DNA of 64,000 nucleotides from Pseudomonas sp. N40(2020) (GTDB lineage Bacteria; Pseudomonadota; Gammaproteobacteria; Pseudomonadales; Pseudomonadaceae). Made by a program: the position numbers and the translations under genes. This document shows positions 19,088 through 29,344 of this stretch, one piece after another. Each line of letters begins with the position of its first letter. Position 1 is the first letter of the stretch. A model generated the notes under the pieces. The model saw only the letters and a program-made list of their open reading frames with translations, ran no database searches and was not told the DNA's origin. The DNA is taken from the NCBI RefSeq assembly GCF_014472415.1, contig NZ_JACSZV010000009.1:81418-145417 (forward strand), in the 5' to 3' direction.

Positions 19088-22000
19088 ATGGCTTTTACTG
19101 ATCCGTTCATCCGCCGCCCGGTGCTCGCCACCGTGGTCAGCCTGCTGATTGTGCTGCTGGGCTTCCAGGCCTGGAGCAAGCTGCCGCTGCGCCAATACCC
19201 GCAAATGGAAAACGCCCTGATCACGGTGACCACCGCGTATCCCGGGGCCAACGCCGAAACCATTCAGGGCTATATCACCCAGCCGATGCAACAGAGCCTG
19301 GCCAGCGCCGAGGGCATCGACTACATGACGTCGGTCAGTCGGCAGAACTTCTCGACGATTTCGATCTACGCGCGCATCGGTTCCAACACCGACCGCTTGT
19401 TCACCGAGCTGCTGGCCAAGGCCAACGAGGTGAAGAACAAGCTGCCGCAGGACGCCGAAGATCCGGTGCTGAGCAAAGAGTCTGCCGACGCCTCGGCGCT
19501 GATGTACATCAGCTTCTTCAGCAAGGATCTGAGCAACCCGCAGATTACCGATTACCTGTCACGGGTTATCCAGCCGAAACTGGCGACCCTGCCGGGCATG
19601 GCCGAAGCGGAGATTCTCGGCAATCAGGTGTTTGCCATGCGCCTGTGGCTCGACCCGGTGAAGCTCGCCGGTTTCGGCCTCAGCGCCAGCGACGTGACCA
19701 ACGCGGTACGCCAATACAACTTCCTCTCCGCTGCGGGCGAAGTGAAAGGCGAGTACGTGGTCACCAGCATCAACGCCAACACTGAATTGAAATCCGCTGA
19801 AGCGTTCGCGGCGATTCCGCTCAAGGTCAGTGGCGACAGCCGTGTGCTGCTCAGTGATGTGGCGCGGGTCGAAATGGGCGCGGAAAACTACGACTCGGTC
19901 AGCTCGTTCGGTGGCACGCCGTCGGTGTACATCGGCATCAAGTCGTCGCCGGGGGCCAACCCGCTGGATGTGATCAAAGAAGTGCGCAAGATCATGCCGG
20001 AGCTGGAAGCCCAACTGCCGCCCAATCTCAAGAGCGAGATTGCCTACGACGCCACACTGTTCATTCAGGCCTCCATCGACGAAGTGGTGAAAACCCTCTT
20101 CGAAGCGGTACTGATCGTGATCGTGGTGGTGTTCCTGTTCCTCGGCGCACTGCGTTCGGTGGTGATCCCGGTGGTGACCATTCCACTGTCGATGATCGGC
20201 GTGATGTTCTTCATGCAGATGATGGGCTACTCGATCAACCTGCTGACCCTGCTGGCGATGGTGCTCGCCATCGGTCTGGTGGTCGACGATGCGATTGTTG
20301 TGGTGGAAAACATTCACCGACACATCGAGGAAGGCAAGACGCCTTACGACGCAGCGCTTGAGGGCGCCAGGGAAATCGCCATGCCGGTGGTGTCGATGAC
20401 CATTACTCTGGCGGCCGTTTACGCACCGATCGGCTTCCTCACCGGGCTGACCGGGGCGCTGTTCAAGGAGTTCGCCCTGACCCTGGCCGGGGCCGTGGTG
20501 ATTTCCGGGGTGGTCGCCCTGACCCTGTCGCCGATGATGTGCGCCTTCTTGCTGCGCCACGAAGAAAACCCCAGCGGTCTGGCGCATCGCCTCGACCGCA
20601 TCTTTGACAGCCTCAAGCGCCGCTACCAGAGCATGCTCCACGGCACGCTGAACACCCGGCCCGTGGTGCTGGTGTTCGCGGTGATCGTGCTGTGCCTGAT
20701 CCCGGTGTTCCTGAAATTCACCAAATCGGAACTGGCGCCGGACGAAGACCAGGGCATCATTTTCATGATGGCCAAAGCCCCGCAACCGACCAACCTCGAT
20801 TACCTGAACACCTACACCGACGAGTTCATCAAGATCTTTAAGGAATTCCCGGAGTACTACTCCTCGTTCCAGATCAATGGCTACAACGGCGTTCAGGCCG
20901 GGATCGGCGGTTTCCTGCTCAAGCCGTGGAACGAGCGCAGTCGCACCCAGATGGAAATCCTCCCCGAGGTGCAAGGAAAACTGGAAGGCATCCCCGGTTT
21001 GCAGGTCTTCGGCTTCAACCTGCCCTCCCTGCCCGGCACCGGTGAAGGCTTGCCGTTCGAATTCGTGATCAACACCGCCAACGACTACGAACTGCTGCTG
21101 CAAGTGGCCGACCGGATCAAGAAGCGCGCCATGGAATCGGGAAAATTCGCCTTCGTCGACCTTGATCTAGCCTTCGACAAGCCGGAGGTGGTGGTCGATA
21201 TCGACCGCGCCAAAGCTGCGCAGATGGGCGTGTCGATGCAGGATCTGGGCGGCACCCTGGCAACGCTGCTCGGCGAGGCGGAAATCAACCGTTTCACCAT
21301 TGAAGGCCGCAGCTACAAGGTCATCGCCCAGGTCGAACGGCCGTACCGCGACAACCCGGACTGGCTGAACAATTACTACGTGAAAAACACCCAGGGCGAG
21401 CTGCTGCCCCTGTCGACCCTGATCAAGGTCAGTGATCGCGCACGACCGCGTCAGCTCAACCAGTTCCAACAGCTCAATGCGGCCAAGATCTCCGGATTCC
21501 CTTTGGTGAGCATGGGCGAAGCGATCGACACCGTGCTCCAGATCGCCCGGGAAGAAGCGCCGGCCGGTTTTGCCTTCGACTACGGCGGCGCGTCGCGCCA
21601 GTTCGTGCAGGAAGGCAGTGCGTTGTGGGTGACGTTCGGGTTGGCCTTGGCGATCATTTTCCTGGTGTTGGCGGCGCAGTTCGAAAGCTTCCGCGATCCA
21701 CTGGTGATTCTGGTGACGGTACCGCTGTCGATCTGCGGCGCGCTGATTCCGCTGTTCCTTGGCTGGTCGAGCATGAACATCTACACCCAGGTCGGGCTGG
21801 TGACGCTGATCGGGCTGATCAGCAAACACGGGATCCTGATCGTCGAATTCGCCAATCAGTTGCGCAAGGACAAGGGCCTGACTGCGCGCGAAGCGGTGGA
21901 AGAAGCGGCGGCGATTCGCCTGCGGCCGGTGTTGATGACCACGGCGGCGATGGTCTTCGGCATGGTGCCGCTTATTCTGGCAACGGGCGCGGGGGCAGTC

Positions 22001-22123
22001 AGCCGGTTTGATATTGGTACGGTGATTGCGACGGGGATGTCGATCGGGACGTTGTTTACGTTGTTTGTGTTGCCGTGCATCTACACCCTGCTGGCGAAAC
22101 CTGATCCCAAACCATCCGCGTAA
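19088..22123 (+). CDS. mexW: RND multidrug efflux pump, MexW-like
   Basis: A 1011-residue inner-membrane pump with 12 TM helices and two large periplasmic loops. It starts FTDPFIRRPVLATVVSLLIVLLGF, typical of HAE1-type RND proteins. TM4 carries the proton-relay DD pair in GLVVDDAIVVVEN. It takes drugs from periplasm or membrane and exports them through MexV and an outer-membrane channel. No channel gene is adjacent, so it probably borrows OprM or a homologue, as MexVW does in P. aeruginosa. The start ATG at 19088 gives the family N-terminus. Confidence 0.9.
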   Translation: MAFTDPFIRRPVLATVVSLLIVLLGFQAWSKLPLRQYPQMENALITVTTAYPGANAETIQGYITQPMQQSLASAEGIDYMTSVSRQNFSTISIYARIGSNTDRLFTELLAKANEVKNKLPQDAEDPVLSKESADASALMYISFFSKDLSNPQITDYLSRVIQPKLATLPGMAEAEILGNQVFAMRLWLDPVKLAGFGLSASDVTNAVRQYNFLSAAGEVKGEYVVTSINANTELKSAEAFAAIPLKVSGDSRVLLSDVARVEMGAENYDSVSSFGGTPSVYIGIKSSPGANPLDVIKEVRKIMPELEAQLPPNLKSEIAYDATLFIQASIDEVVKTLFEAVLIVIVVVFLFLGALRSVVIPVVTIPLSMIGVMFFMQMMGYSINLLTLLAMVLAIGLVVDDAIVVVENIHRHIEEGKTPYDAALEGAREIAMPVVSMTITLAAVYAPIGFLTGLTGALFKEFALTLAGAVVISGVVALTLSPMMCAFLLRHEENPSGLAHRLDRIFDSLKRRYQSMLHGTLNTRPVVLVFAVIVLCLIPVFLKFTKSELAPDEDQGIIFMMAKAPQPTNLDYLNTYTDEFIKIFKEFPEYYSSFQINGYNGVQAGIGGFLLKPWNERSRTQMEILPEVQGKLEGIPGLQVFGFNLPSLPGTGEGLPFEFVINTANDYELLLQVADRIKKRAMESGKFAFVDLDLAFDKPEVVVDIDRAKAAQMGVSMQDLGGTLATLLGEAEINRFTIEGRSYKVIAQVERPYRDNPDWLNNYYVKNTQGELLPLSTLIKVSDRARPRQLNQFQQLNAAKISGFPLVSMGEAIDTVLQIAREEAPAGFAFDYGGASRQFVQEGSALWVTFGLALAIIFLVLAAQFESFRDPLVILVTVPLSICGALIPLFLGWSSMNIYTQVGLVTLIGLISKHGILIVEFANQLRKDKGLTAREAVEEAAAIRLRPVLMTTAAMVFGMVPLILATGAGAVSRFDIGTVIATGMSIGTLFTLFVLPCIYTLLAKPDPKPSA

Positions 22124-22160
22124 CCCTGTGGGAGCGGTGCCGGACGCAAATTTCGTGCAT

Positions 22161-22190
22161 AAAAAAGGCCTCGCATTTGCGAGGCCTTTT
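22161..22190. terminator. Bidirectional terminator after mexW
   Basis: AAAAAAGGCCTCGC-ATTT-GCGAGGCCTTTT forms a strong stem with A and T tails on either side. It separates mexW from the convergent small gene. Confidence 0.88.
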
Positions 22191-22208
22191 ATGTGGGCTT
22201 CAATCGGT

Positions 22209-22436
22209 TCAACTCTGTGGCCTCATCCCTTGAGAAAGTCCGAACATGAACAGCAGCAAATCATGATCGGGCTTGGACGCCACGGAGGCTTTCGCCACCC
22301 GTGGTACTGCGCAGTAAGCATCGTCTATCGACGCGCCAACCACCTGCATGCGGGGCTGCTCCCAGGCAGCCACCGCCAGTGAAGCAACTGCCAAGGCTCC
22401 AACCAAAAACAAACCTCGTGCAATTTCGAGTTTCAT
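22209..22436 (-). CDS. Small exported protein of unknown function
   Basis: A 75-residue protein with a signal peptide or TM (GLFLVGALAVASLAVAA, about 8-24) and a short mature part holding one Cys (AYCAVPRVAK). It starts 2 bp after the inaA stop, so it is the last gene of the methyltransferase-inaA transcript. I do not recognise a family. Confidence 0.65.
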   Translation of the reverse strand: MKLEIARGLFLVGALAVASLAVAAWEQPRMQVVGASIDDAYCAVPRVAKASVASKPDHDLLLFMFGLSQGMRPQS

Positions 22437-22438
22437 CG

Positions 22439-23155
22439 CTATAAACCTTTGATAGCGCTGCCAAACGCCGTCTCGTAAAAGTAGACGAGTTTCTTCCAGT
22501 CCGCGTCGCGGAACGACGAGTGGCGACGCAATTGCTTCATGTCATGGGAGGCGGCGCGATAGGCGGTCAGGCGCTGGCGGCATTTCTCCAGATCGATCAG
22601 TGCGACTTCGACTTTGGCCGACTCGCCTTCGCCGGTCACTCGCACAAACACGTGTTTGATGTAGATGCAGCTGTGCTGCCAGCGGCCCTTGTGCATCCGC
22701 GCCAGGTTTTCGGCAAGATCCTTGAGCACGCGCTCATAGATCGCATCGCCACAATGATCACGACCACCAGCCGCCGCCAGCCAATGTTCCAGCTCCTGAA
22801 AACCGTCCAGGGACTTGGTCACTAACAATGCGCGCCACTTGTGCTGCGGATCAGGCTGAGCACCGCAGAAGACGATTTGCGGCACGCGCACACCAAGTTT
22901 GCTGACGCCGGTCAGGGCGTCGAGTTCGCGCAATACCGTCGGACGTCCGAACGGATGCAACCAACTGCGATAGATGTGTCCAGTCTGGCGCTTGGCATAC
23001 AGCAGTTGGCCGTCCTTGCCCACGATCCGTTGCACACCACTTTCACCGCCACGACGAACGTTGGGCTCTTCGACCCACTCGCCGCGCTGACTCCAGTAGT
23101 AGTCGAAGCTATCCTGGGAAGCGACTTCCGTTTCTGCTGCAAATTGCACTGCCAT
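22439..23155 (-). CDS. inaA: InaA/WapQ-like lipopolysaccharide kinase family protein
   Basis: A 238-residue protein of the Kdo/WaaP kinase superfamily. It keeps a kinase-like core: the ARMHKGRWQHSCIYIKHVFV segment resembles the catalytic loop and VALIDLEKC the metal-binding DLE/DFG-like strand. It may phosphorylate an LPS core sugar; InaA homologues in P. aeruginosa were first noted as acid-inducible. In P. fluorescens the gene next to the Col methyltransferase gene is called wapQ and is under ColR control. ATG at 23155 is chosen over a longer frame that would run into the methyltransferase gene. Confidence 0.85.
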   Translation of the reverse strand: MAVQFAAETEVASQDSFDYYWSQRGEWVEEPNVRRGGESGVQRIVGKDGQLLYAKRQTGHIYRSWLHPFGRPTVLRELDALTGVSKLGVRVPQIVFCGAQPDPQHKWRALLVTKSLDGFQELEHWLAAAGGRDHCGDAIYERVLKDLAENLARMHKGRWQHSCIYIKHVFVRVTGEGESAKVEVALIDLEKCRQRLTAYRAASHDMKQLRRHSSFRDADWKKLVYFYETAFGSAIKGL

Positions 23156-23159
23156 CCTG

Positions 23160-23828
23160 TTACCTCTTGCGTAATACGTAAACCCGCCACATCGCATAGA
23201 GCGGAATAAAGTCCAGTTGTTCCTGAATGCGGAAACCCGCTTCTTCAAATTCTTTTTCGACTGTTGCCGCCGGTAACAAAAAGCGATTTTGGTAATCGCG
23301 GTTGGGACGATCCTTCTCCGCACGCTTGCGTTTCCAGGCTTTGAAATTGCCGTCGACCCACAATGAAACGATGACGCTGTCACGGGTTACGCGTTCGAAT
23401 TCGCGAAGAATCGCCCGGCGGTGCTCGGCCTCACCGATGTGATGAAGCAAACGCATGCAGAAAATGCTGTCGACGGCGTTATCCGGCAAGGCAATGTCGA
23501 ACGCAGAAGTGTGCAAAGGTTGTACCCGTTTCACCACTTCTGCCGGTTGTCCTTCCATCGCCGTCTTGATCATCGATTCGGAATTGTCCGCACCGATGAT
23601 CACCCGGTTGGGTTTTTCCGCCAGTAACGGCCAGAAACGTCCGGCGCCGCACGGCAAATCCAGCACCAGGCCGGGTTCGCCGGCCAGCGCCAGCGCCTTG
23701 CGGGCCAGCTGTTCGTCACGCAAATGAGACAGGCGACGCCCTAGGCTTGCCTTATGCTTGCGCAAATATTTCTGCGCATGTTGATCGTCGTACTTTTCGG
23801 AAAAATCGAGTTTGATCGGGCCGGTCAT
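23160..23828 (-). CDS. SAM-dependent class I methyltransferase (orf222 of the col locus)
   Basis: A 222-residue methyltransferase with motif I VLDLPCGAGRFWP (about 55-67), motif II acidic GADNSESM, and motif IV DSIFCMRLLHHI. The length matches orf222, described beside colS in P. fluorescens and controlled by ColR with wapQ. Substrate unknown; a lipid or LPS target is inferred from the partner kinase. The ATG at 23828 has AGGAG 8 bp upstream; a GTG directly before it is also possible. It lies 4 bp before inaA. Confidence 0.85.
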   Translation of the reverse strand: MTGPIKLDFSEKYDDQHAQKYLRKHKASLGRRLSHLRDEQLARKALALAGEPGLVLDLPCGAGRFWPLLAEKPNRVIIGADNSESMIKTAMEGQPAEVVKRVQPLHTSAFDIALPDNAVDSIFCMRLLHHIGEAEHRRAILREFERVTRDSVIVSLWVDGNFKAWKRKRAEKDRPNRDYQNRFLLPAATVEKEFEEAGFRIQEQLDFIPLYAMWRVYVLRKR

Positions 23829-23897
23829 CACCTGGACTCCTGAATGACTGATGACACCACCTTAAGGAGCGGCATGTCAGCGCCAGGTCATCCAGTT

Positions 23898-23904
23898 GTG
23901 AAAA
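23898..23904 (-). promoter_or_regulatory. Possible ColR recognition core upstream of the methyltransferase gene
   Basis: TTTTCAC on the minus strand, 70 bp before the start of the methyltransferase gene. A TTTTCAC core is part of the ColR site as I remember it from P. putida. The flanking bases match poorly, so this is only a candidate. Confidence 0.3.
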
Positions 23905-23989
23905 TTTTGTCAGGTAAACCGGCAAATTATTACAGCGTTATACAGGATTTGGACAGGTTGGCGGGAGTAGCATGGAGCCACTATTTGCG

Positions 23990-25264
23990 TCAGATTTTGC
24001 CGAGATCTACCTCGAAGCGGCAGCCATTGGGCTCCATCGTACTTAAACTGACAACCCAGCCCTGGTTTTCGCAGATTCGCTGCACCAGCGACAAGCCAAG
24101 CCCCAGGCCTTCGCCGCGCTTTTCACTGCCACGGACAAACGGCTCGAACATCGCCTCGCGTTTCTCCTCGGGAATGCCCACGCCAGAGTCCTCGACCACA
24201 AACCCGTTGGCGCTGAGCGTCAGGCGAATGAAACCCTGCTCGGTGTAATGGCAAGCATTGCGCAACAGGTTACCCATCACCGCCGTCAGCAACGTCGCGT
24301 TGTAGCAGGTCGCGGTGGGGTTGCCGGCTTCGAACTGCAAATTCAAACCTTTGCTTTCGATCGGTTCGCGCCAGACACACAGCAGGCTGTCAGCCACTTG
24401 GGCAAGATTCTGTTGCGGTGCCGCCCCCGCGTCTTCGCGCTGGGCACGGGCGAGCATCAGGAAGGTTTGCACCAGTTCACGCATCTCCTCACTGGCCCGG
24501 GCAATACGCTCGACCTGTGAGCGACCGCGTTGATCGATCGCCGGGTTTTCCAGCAGCAGCTCGCAAGAGCTGGCCAACACCATCAGCGGTGTGCGCAATT
24601 CGTGGCTGACATCGCTGGTGAACAGCCGTTCACGGGTCAATGCCTGACGCAAACGCCCCAGCGTGGCGTCGAACGCCACGGCCAGTTCTCCGACTTCATC
24701 AGCCGCATAGTCCGGCGCCAGTGGGGGTGCCAGCCCCAGCAGTTGATCGCGATGGCGAACCTGGCGAGCCAGCCGCACCACCGGCGCCATCACTTTGCGC
24801 GCAAGCACCCAGCCGAGGAATACCGCCAACGCCAGACTGAGCACAAAACCCACCAGCACCACGGCAAACAACACGCGCTCGCGTTCTTCGAAATCGCTTT
24901 GGTCCTGCAGCAGCACATAACGCCGACCATCGACGATTTCGACCATCGCGTGATACGACAGCTGCTCGCGGAACACTTCGTGGAACCCCGCATCGAGATG
25001 CCGCAAATCCTTGGGCAAATCGAAATCGCCCGGGCCGCCGCTGAAATAGAACAACTGGTCCGGCTCTGGGCGATGGCTCCAGTCCGAGACATTGTCCATC
25101 AGCAACAGACGCTGCAAATCGCCGCCCAGCACCGCTGAAATCAGTTTTTCCTCTACCAGATGCACCGTCGCGACGATACCCATGGCGAATGCACCGGCCA
25201 CCAGTGCGCTCATCAGCGCGAAAGCAATGATGATCCGTTGGGAAAGGCTTTGCTTAAACTCCAT
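23990..25264 (-). CDS. colS: Sensor histidine kinase ColS
   Basis: A 424-residue kinase. TM1 is at about 12-33, the periplasmic loop at about 36-130, and TM2 at about 133-155. HAMP follows, then HisKA with DVSHELRTPLM (His near 220) and HATPase with NLLRNACHY, DSGVGIPEE and GEGLGLGLSLV. The periplasmic end carries an ExxE motif (EERE, about residues 126-129), and a further Glu near 96. These correspond to the residues reported to bind Fe3+ in P. putida ColS. ColS senses excess metals and controls envelope genes through ColR. The ATG at 25264 overlaps the colR end by about 11 bp. Confidence 0.92.
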   Translation of the reverse strand: MEFKQSLSQRIIIAFALMSALVAGAFAMGIVATVHLVEEKLISAVLGGDLQRLLLMDNVSDWSHRPEPDQLFYFSGGPGDFDLPKDLRHLDAGFHEVFREQLSYHAMVEIVDGRRYVLLQDQSDFEERERVLFAVVLVGFVLSLALAVFLGWVLARKVMAPVVRLARQVRHRDQLLGLAPPLAPDYAADEVGELAVAFDATLGRLRQALTRERLFTSDVSHELRTPLMVLASSCELLLENPAIDQRGRSQVERIARASEEMRELVQTFLMLARAQREDAGAAPQQNLAQVADSLLCVWREPIESKGLNLQFEAGNPTATCYNATLLTAVMGNLLRNACHYTEQGFIRLTLSANGFVVEDSGVGIPEEKREAMFEPFVRGSEKRGEGLGLGLSLVQRICENQGWVVSLSTMEPNGCRFEVDLGKI

Positions 25265-25937
25265 CACGGCCCTCGGCCAAGCGGTAACCCACGCCGTGCA
25301 CGGTGTGCAGCAGTGGCTTGGCGAATGGTTTGTCGATCACCTGACGCAATTGGTGGACATGGCTGCGCAGGCTGTCGCTGTCCGGGCAATCATCTCCCCA
25401 CAACGCTTCTTCAAGAATTTCCCGGCGCAGCACGTGTGGGCTCTTTTGCATCAACACCGCGAGCAGCTTGAGGCCAACCGGGTTGAGTTTCAGAAACTTG
25501 CCTTCACGCGTCACTTCCAGAGTGTCGAGGTCGTAGCTCAGATCACCGACCTGCAATGCCCGACGCCCACCGCCCTGGGTACGACGCATTACCGCTTCCA
25601 CCCGCGCGGCCAGTTCGGACAAAGCGAATGGTTTGATCAGGTAATCGTCCGCCCCGGACTTGAAGCCCTGCAAACGGTCGTCCAGTTGATCGCGGGCCGT
25701 GAGCATGATCACCGGGGTGTCGCGGCGGGCATCTTCGCGCAGGCGTTTGCACAGGGTGTAGCCGTCAATGCCGGGCAGCATGATGTCGAGCACGATCAGG
25801 TCGTAATGCTCGGTGGCCGCCAGATGCAGACCCGACAGTCCGTCCTGGGCGCAATCGACGGTATAGCCCTTGAGCCCAAGGTAATCGGCCAGATTGGCCA
25901 GGATATCGCGGTTGTCTTCGACCAATAGAATTCGCAT
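25254..25937 (-). CDS. colR: OmpR-type response regulator ColR
   Basis: A 227-residue two-domain regulator. The receiver domain has the acidic pocket ED at 7-8 and phosphoacceptor Asp51 (LIVLDIMLPG), and the PFAL loop with the conserved Lys. The C-terminal winged helix has the OmpR pattern (SLRSHVHQLRQVIDKPF). The start ATG at 25937 follows GGAGGAGGT, a strong ribosome site. It is cotranscribed and overlapping with colS. The order colR-colS, then methyltransferase and inaA, is the known col locus. Confidence 0.93.
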   Translation of the reverse strand: MRILLVEDNRDILANLADYLGLKGYTVDCAQDGLSGLHLAATEHYDLIVLDIMLPGIDGYTLCKRLREDARRDTPVIMLTARDQLDDRLQGFKSGADDYLIKPFALSELAARVEAVMRRTQGGGRRALQVGDLSYDLDTLEVTREGKFLKLNPVGLKLLAVLMQKSPHVLRREILEEALWGDDCPDSDSLRSHVHQLRQVIDKPFAKPLLHTVHGVGYRLAEGRDGV

Positions 25938-26058
25938 GGGCACCTCCTCCGTACACGGTAACGGCCGTCGTGGCCCGCGCAGCTTACGGCCAAGTGTGGC
26001 TCAGGGCTAGGCGTGTGTCGGGTTGTTTATCGATAAAGATACGGATTGCGCCAGCCAA

Positions 26059-26070
26059 CGTTTTTTTCAC
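26059..26070 (+). promoter_or_regulatory. Possible ColR recognition core upstream of the PAP2 gene
   Basis: AACGTTTTTTTCAC lies about 85 bp before the PAP2 start and contains the TTTTCAC core noted above. In the remembered consensus it has about two mismatches. Confidence 0.3.
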
Positions 26071-26156
26071 TTTCGGTTAACAAATCAGCAACGCCATCAC
26101 GCGCAGACTCCGCGCAATTGCGCTCATCGAACCCACTTACCGACCAAGGAATTGCC

Positions 26157-26900
26157 ATGGTGTCGACCTCTGCCCGTCCTGTTTCAAGGCCGCTGAATCT
26201 CTGGCTGTGCCTGGGCGTTCCCGCCTTCGCGGCGTTGATTCTGGTGCTGCTGGAACTGACCGATCTGGACATGGATCTGGCCAGGCTGTTTTACGACCCG
26301 GTCGCGGGCGACTTCATCGGCCGCCACAGTTTCTTCCTTGAAGACATCCTGCATGACCGCGCCAAGCAGGTGGTGATCGCTTTTTCAGTGTTTGCCATTC
26401 TCGGCTTCATCGGTTCGTTTTTCATCGAGCGGCTGAAACCGTTCAAACGCGAGTTGGGCTGCCTGGTGCTCTCGCTCGGTTTGGCCACTTCATTCGTGAC
26501 ACCAGTCAAAGCGGTGACAGCCGTGCAATGCCCATGGAGCCTGGAGCAATTCGGCGGCCATGAAACCTATAGCAAACTGCTCGACCATCGCCCGCCTACC
26601 GACAAGCCTGGCCGTTGCTGGCCCGGCGGTCATGCAGCCACGGGGTTCACTTTGTTTGCGCTGTTCTTTGTGCTGCGTGACCGGCGTCCGCGTCTGGCCA
26701 GACAAGCGTTCATCTTTGCCTTCGCACTGGGTTCGGTGTTCTCGATCAGCCGGATGATGCAGGGCGCGCACTTCTTTTCGCACAACGTGTGGACGGCGAT
26801 CTTCTGCTGGCTGATTTGTCTGGGATCGTATTACTGGGTGCTGTATCGCCCGGCGGCGAGGGTTGATGCAGAAGTCAAAACACAACCGGTCAGCGTCTGA
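26157..26900 (+). CDS. PAP2-family membrane phosphatase
   Basis: A 247-residue inner-membrane protein with about 5 TM helices. It has the PAP2 signature motifs CWPGGHAATGF (SGH-like motif with Gly in place of Ser) and SRMMQGAHFFSHNVWTA (SRxxxxxHxxxD-like; His present, Asp replaced by Trp/Thr context). Such enzymes remove phosphates from lipids such as lipid A, undecaprenyl-PP or phosphatidic acid at the periplasmic face. Divergence from colRS suggests an envelope role. AAGGA precedes the ATG at 26157. Confidence 0.82.
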   Translation: MVSTSARPVSRPLNLWLCLGVPAFAALILVLLELTDLDMDLARLFYDPVAGDFIGRHSFFLEDILHDRAKQVVIAFSVFAILGFIGSFFIERLKPFKRELGCLVLSLGLATSFVTPVKAVTAVQCPWSLEQFGGHETYSKLLDHRPPTDKPGRCWPGGHAATGFTLFALFFVLRDRRPRLARQAFIFAFALGSVFSISRMMQGAHFFSHNVWTAIFCWLICLGSYYWVLYRPAARVDAEVKTQPVSV

Positions 26901-26908
26901 ACTGACGT

Positions 26909-27002
26909 CATCGCTGGCAAGCCAGCTCCCACAGGGATCTGCAGTGTTCACAGATGCCATGAGCAGCAGTGATAACTGTGGGAGTCTGGCTTGCCAGCGA
27001 TG
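26909..27002. repeat. REP-like inverted repeat (variant core)
   Basis: The arm CATCGCTGGCAAGCCAGCTC at 26909-26928 continues with CCACA and pairs with 26977-27002. The core differs from family 1 (CTGGCAAGCCAG rather than GAGCCTGCTCG), but it shares the CTCCCACA ends. It lies between the PAP2 gene and the convergent groEL. Confidence 0.75.
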
Positions 27003-27043
27003 GCCGCGCCTCGGTTTCAGGTGAACCTCAAATCAGAGGCAAT

Positions 27044-27078
27044 AAAAAACCCCACTGGCTTTCGCCAGCGGGGTTTTT
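27044..27078 (-). terminator. Rho-independent terminator of groESL
   Basis: AAAAAACCCC-ACTGGC-TTTC-GCCAG-CGGGGTTTTT stem with T-run on the minus strand, directly beyond the groEL stop. Confidence 0.88.
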
Positions 27079-27100
27079 GCGTTACGGGGGTAAGGCTGGC

Positions 27101-28756
<1,656 letters not shown>

Positions 28757-28793
28757 TTAAATACTTTGTAGTAGCGGGAAAATGAGCGGGAAA

Positions 28794-29084
28794 TCAGCCT
28801 TCCAGTACAGCGAGAATCTCGTTCTCAGCCATTACCAGCAGGTCTTCGCCGTCGACTTTCACAGTGTTGCTGCCGGAGTAAGGACCAAACACAACCTTGT
28901 CGCCCACTTTCACGGACAGTGCGTGCACTTCACCACGCTCACGTTTACCCGGACCTACAGCGAGGATCACACCGTGGTTGGCTTTTTCAGCAGCCGAACC
29001 TGGCAGGACGATACCGCCAGCGGTTTTCTTTTCTTCTTCGCTGCGACGGATTACGACGCGGTCATGCAGAGGACGAAGCTTCAT
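28794..29084 (-). CDS. groS: Co-chaperonin GroES
   Basis: A 96-residue Cpn10 beginning [14 protein letters not shown]. It has the mobile-loop region [15 protein letters not shown] and ends in the [13 protein letters not shown] motif. It forms the 7-mer lid of GroEL. First gene of the groESL operon. Confidence 0.99.
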   Translation of the reverse strand: MKLRPLHDRVVIRRSEEEKKTAGGIVLPGSAAEKANHGVILAVGPGKRERGEVHALSVKVGDKVVFGPYSGSNTVKVDGEDLLVMAENEILAVLEG

Positions 29085-29227
29085 TGTCGATCTCTCCTAA
29101 TTGTGGTTTTCATCGGCCGGTGTAGTCCCGGCGGGTTTAACAAATCCGGCCTGCGCCGGTTGCGATTCGTCGAGCGAACCGCGGAAGTCTGTCCGACTCG
29201 AATGTCGGAAACCTTTCGGTGACCTTT

Positions 29228-29262
29228 ACATAGGGGCGCATAAGCTTATTACAAGGGCGCAG
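29228..29262 (-). promoter_or_regulatory. Sigma-32 heat-shock promoter of groESL
   Basis: On the minus strand GCGCCCTTGTAA (-35) and CCCCTATGTA (-10) are about 12-13 bp apart. They agree with the RpoH consensus CTTGAA/CCCCATnT and lie about 145 bp before groES. There is no CIRCE repeat. Confidence 0.75.
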
Positions 29263-29298
29263 CTAAAAAAATTTCGCAGTTGCTCGTCGTAAAAGGAG

Positions 29299-29332
29299 CG
29301 CAAAAACGAGCACGGCACCCGAAGGTGCCGTG
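29299..29332 (-). terminator. Rho-independent terminator of fxsA
   Basis: CACGGCACC-TTCG-GGTGCCGTG followed by CTCGTTTTT on the minus strand, 13 bp past the fxsA stop. Confidence 0.88.
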
Positions 29333-29344
29333 TCGATGCAGACG

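Noticed and set aside
19559..21103. A 514-codon minus-strand open frame opposite mexW
   Set aside because: His/Gln/Arg-rich antisense shadow of the RND gene.
29085..29262. CIRCE operator before groES
   Set aside because: No TTAGCACTC-N9-GAGTGCTAA repeat is present; the sigma-32 type promoter explains regulation.
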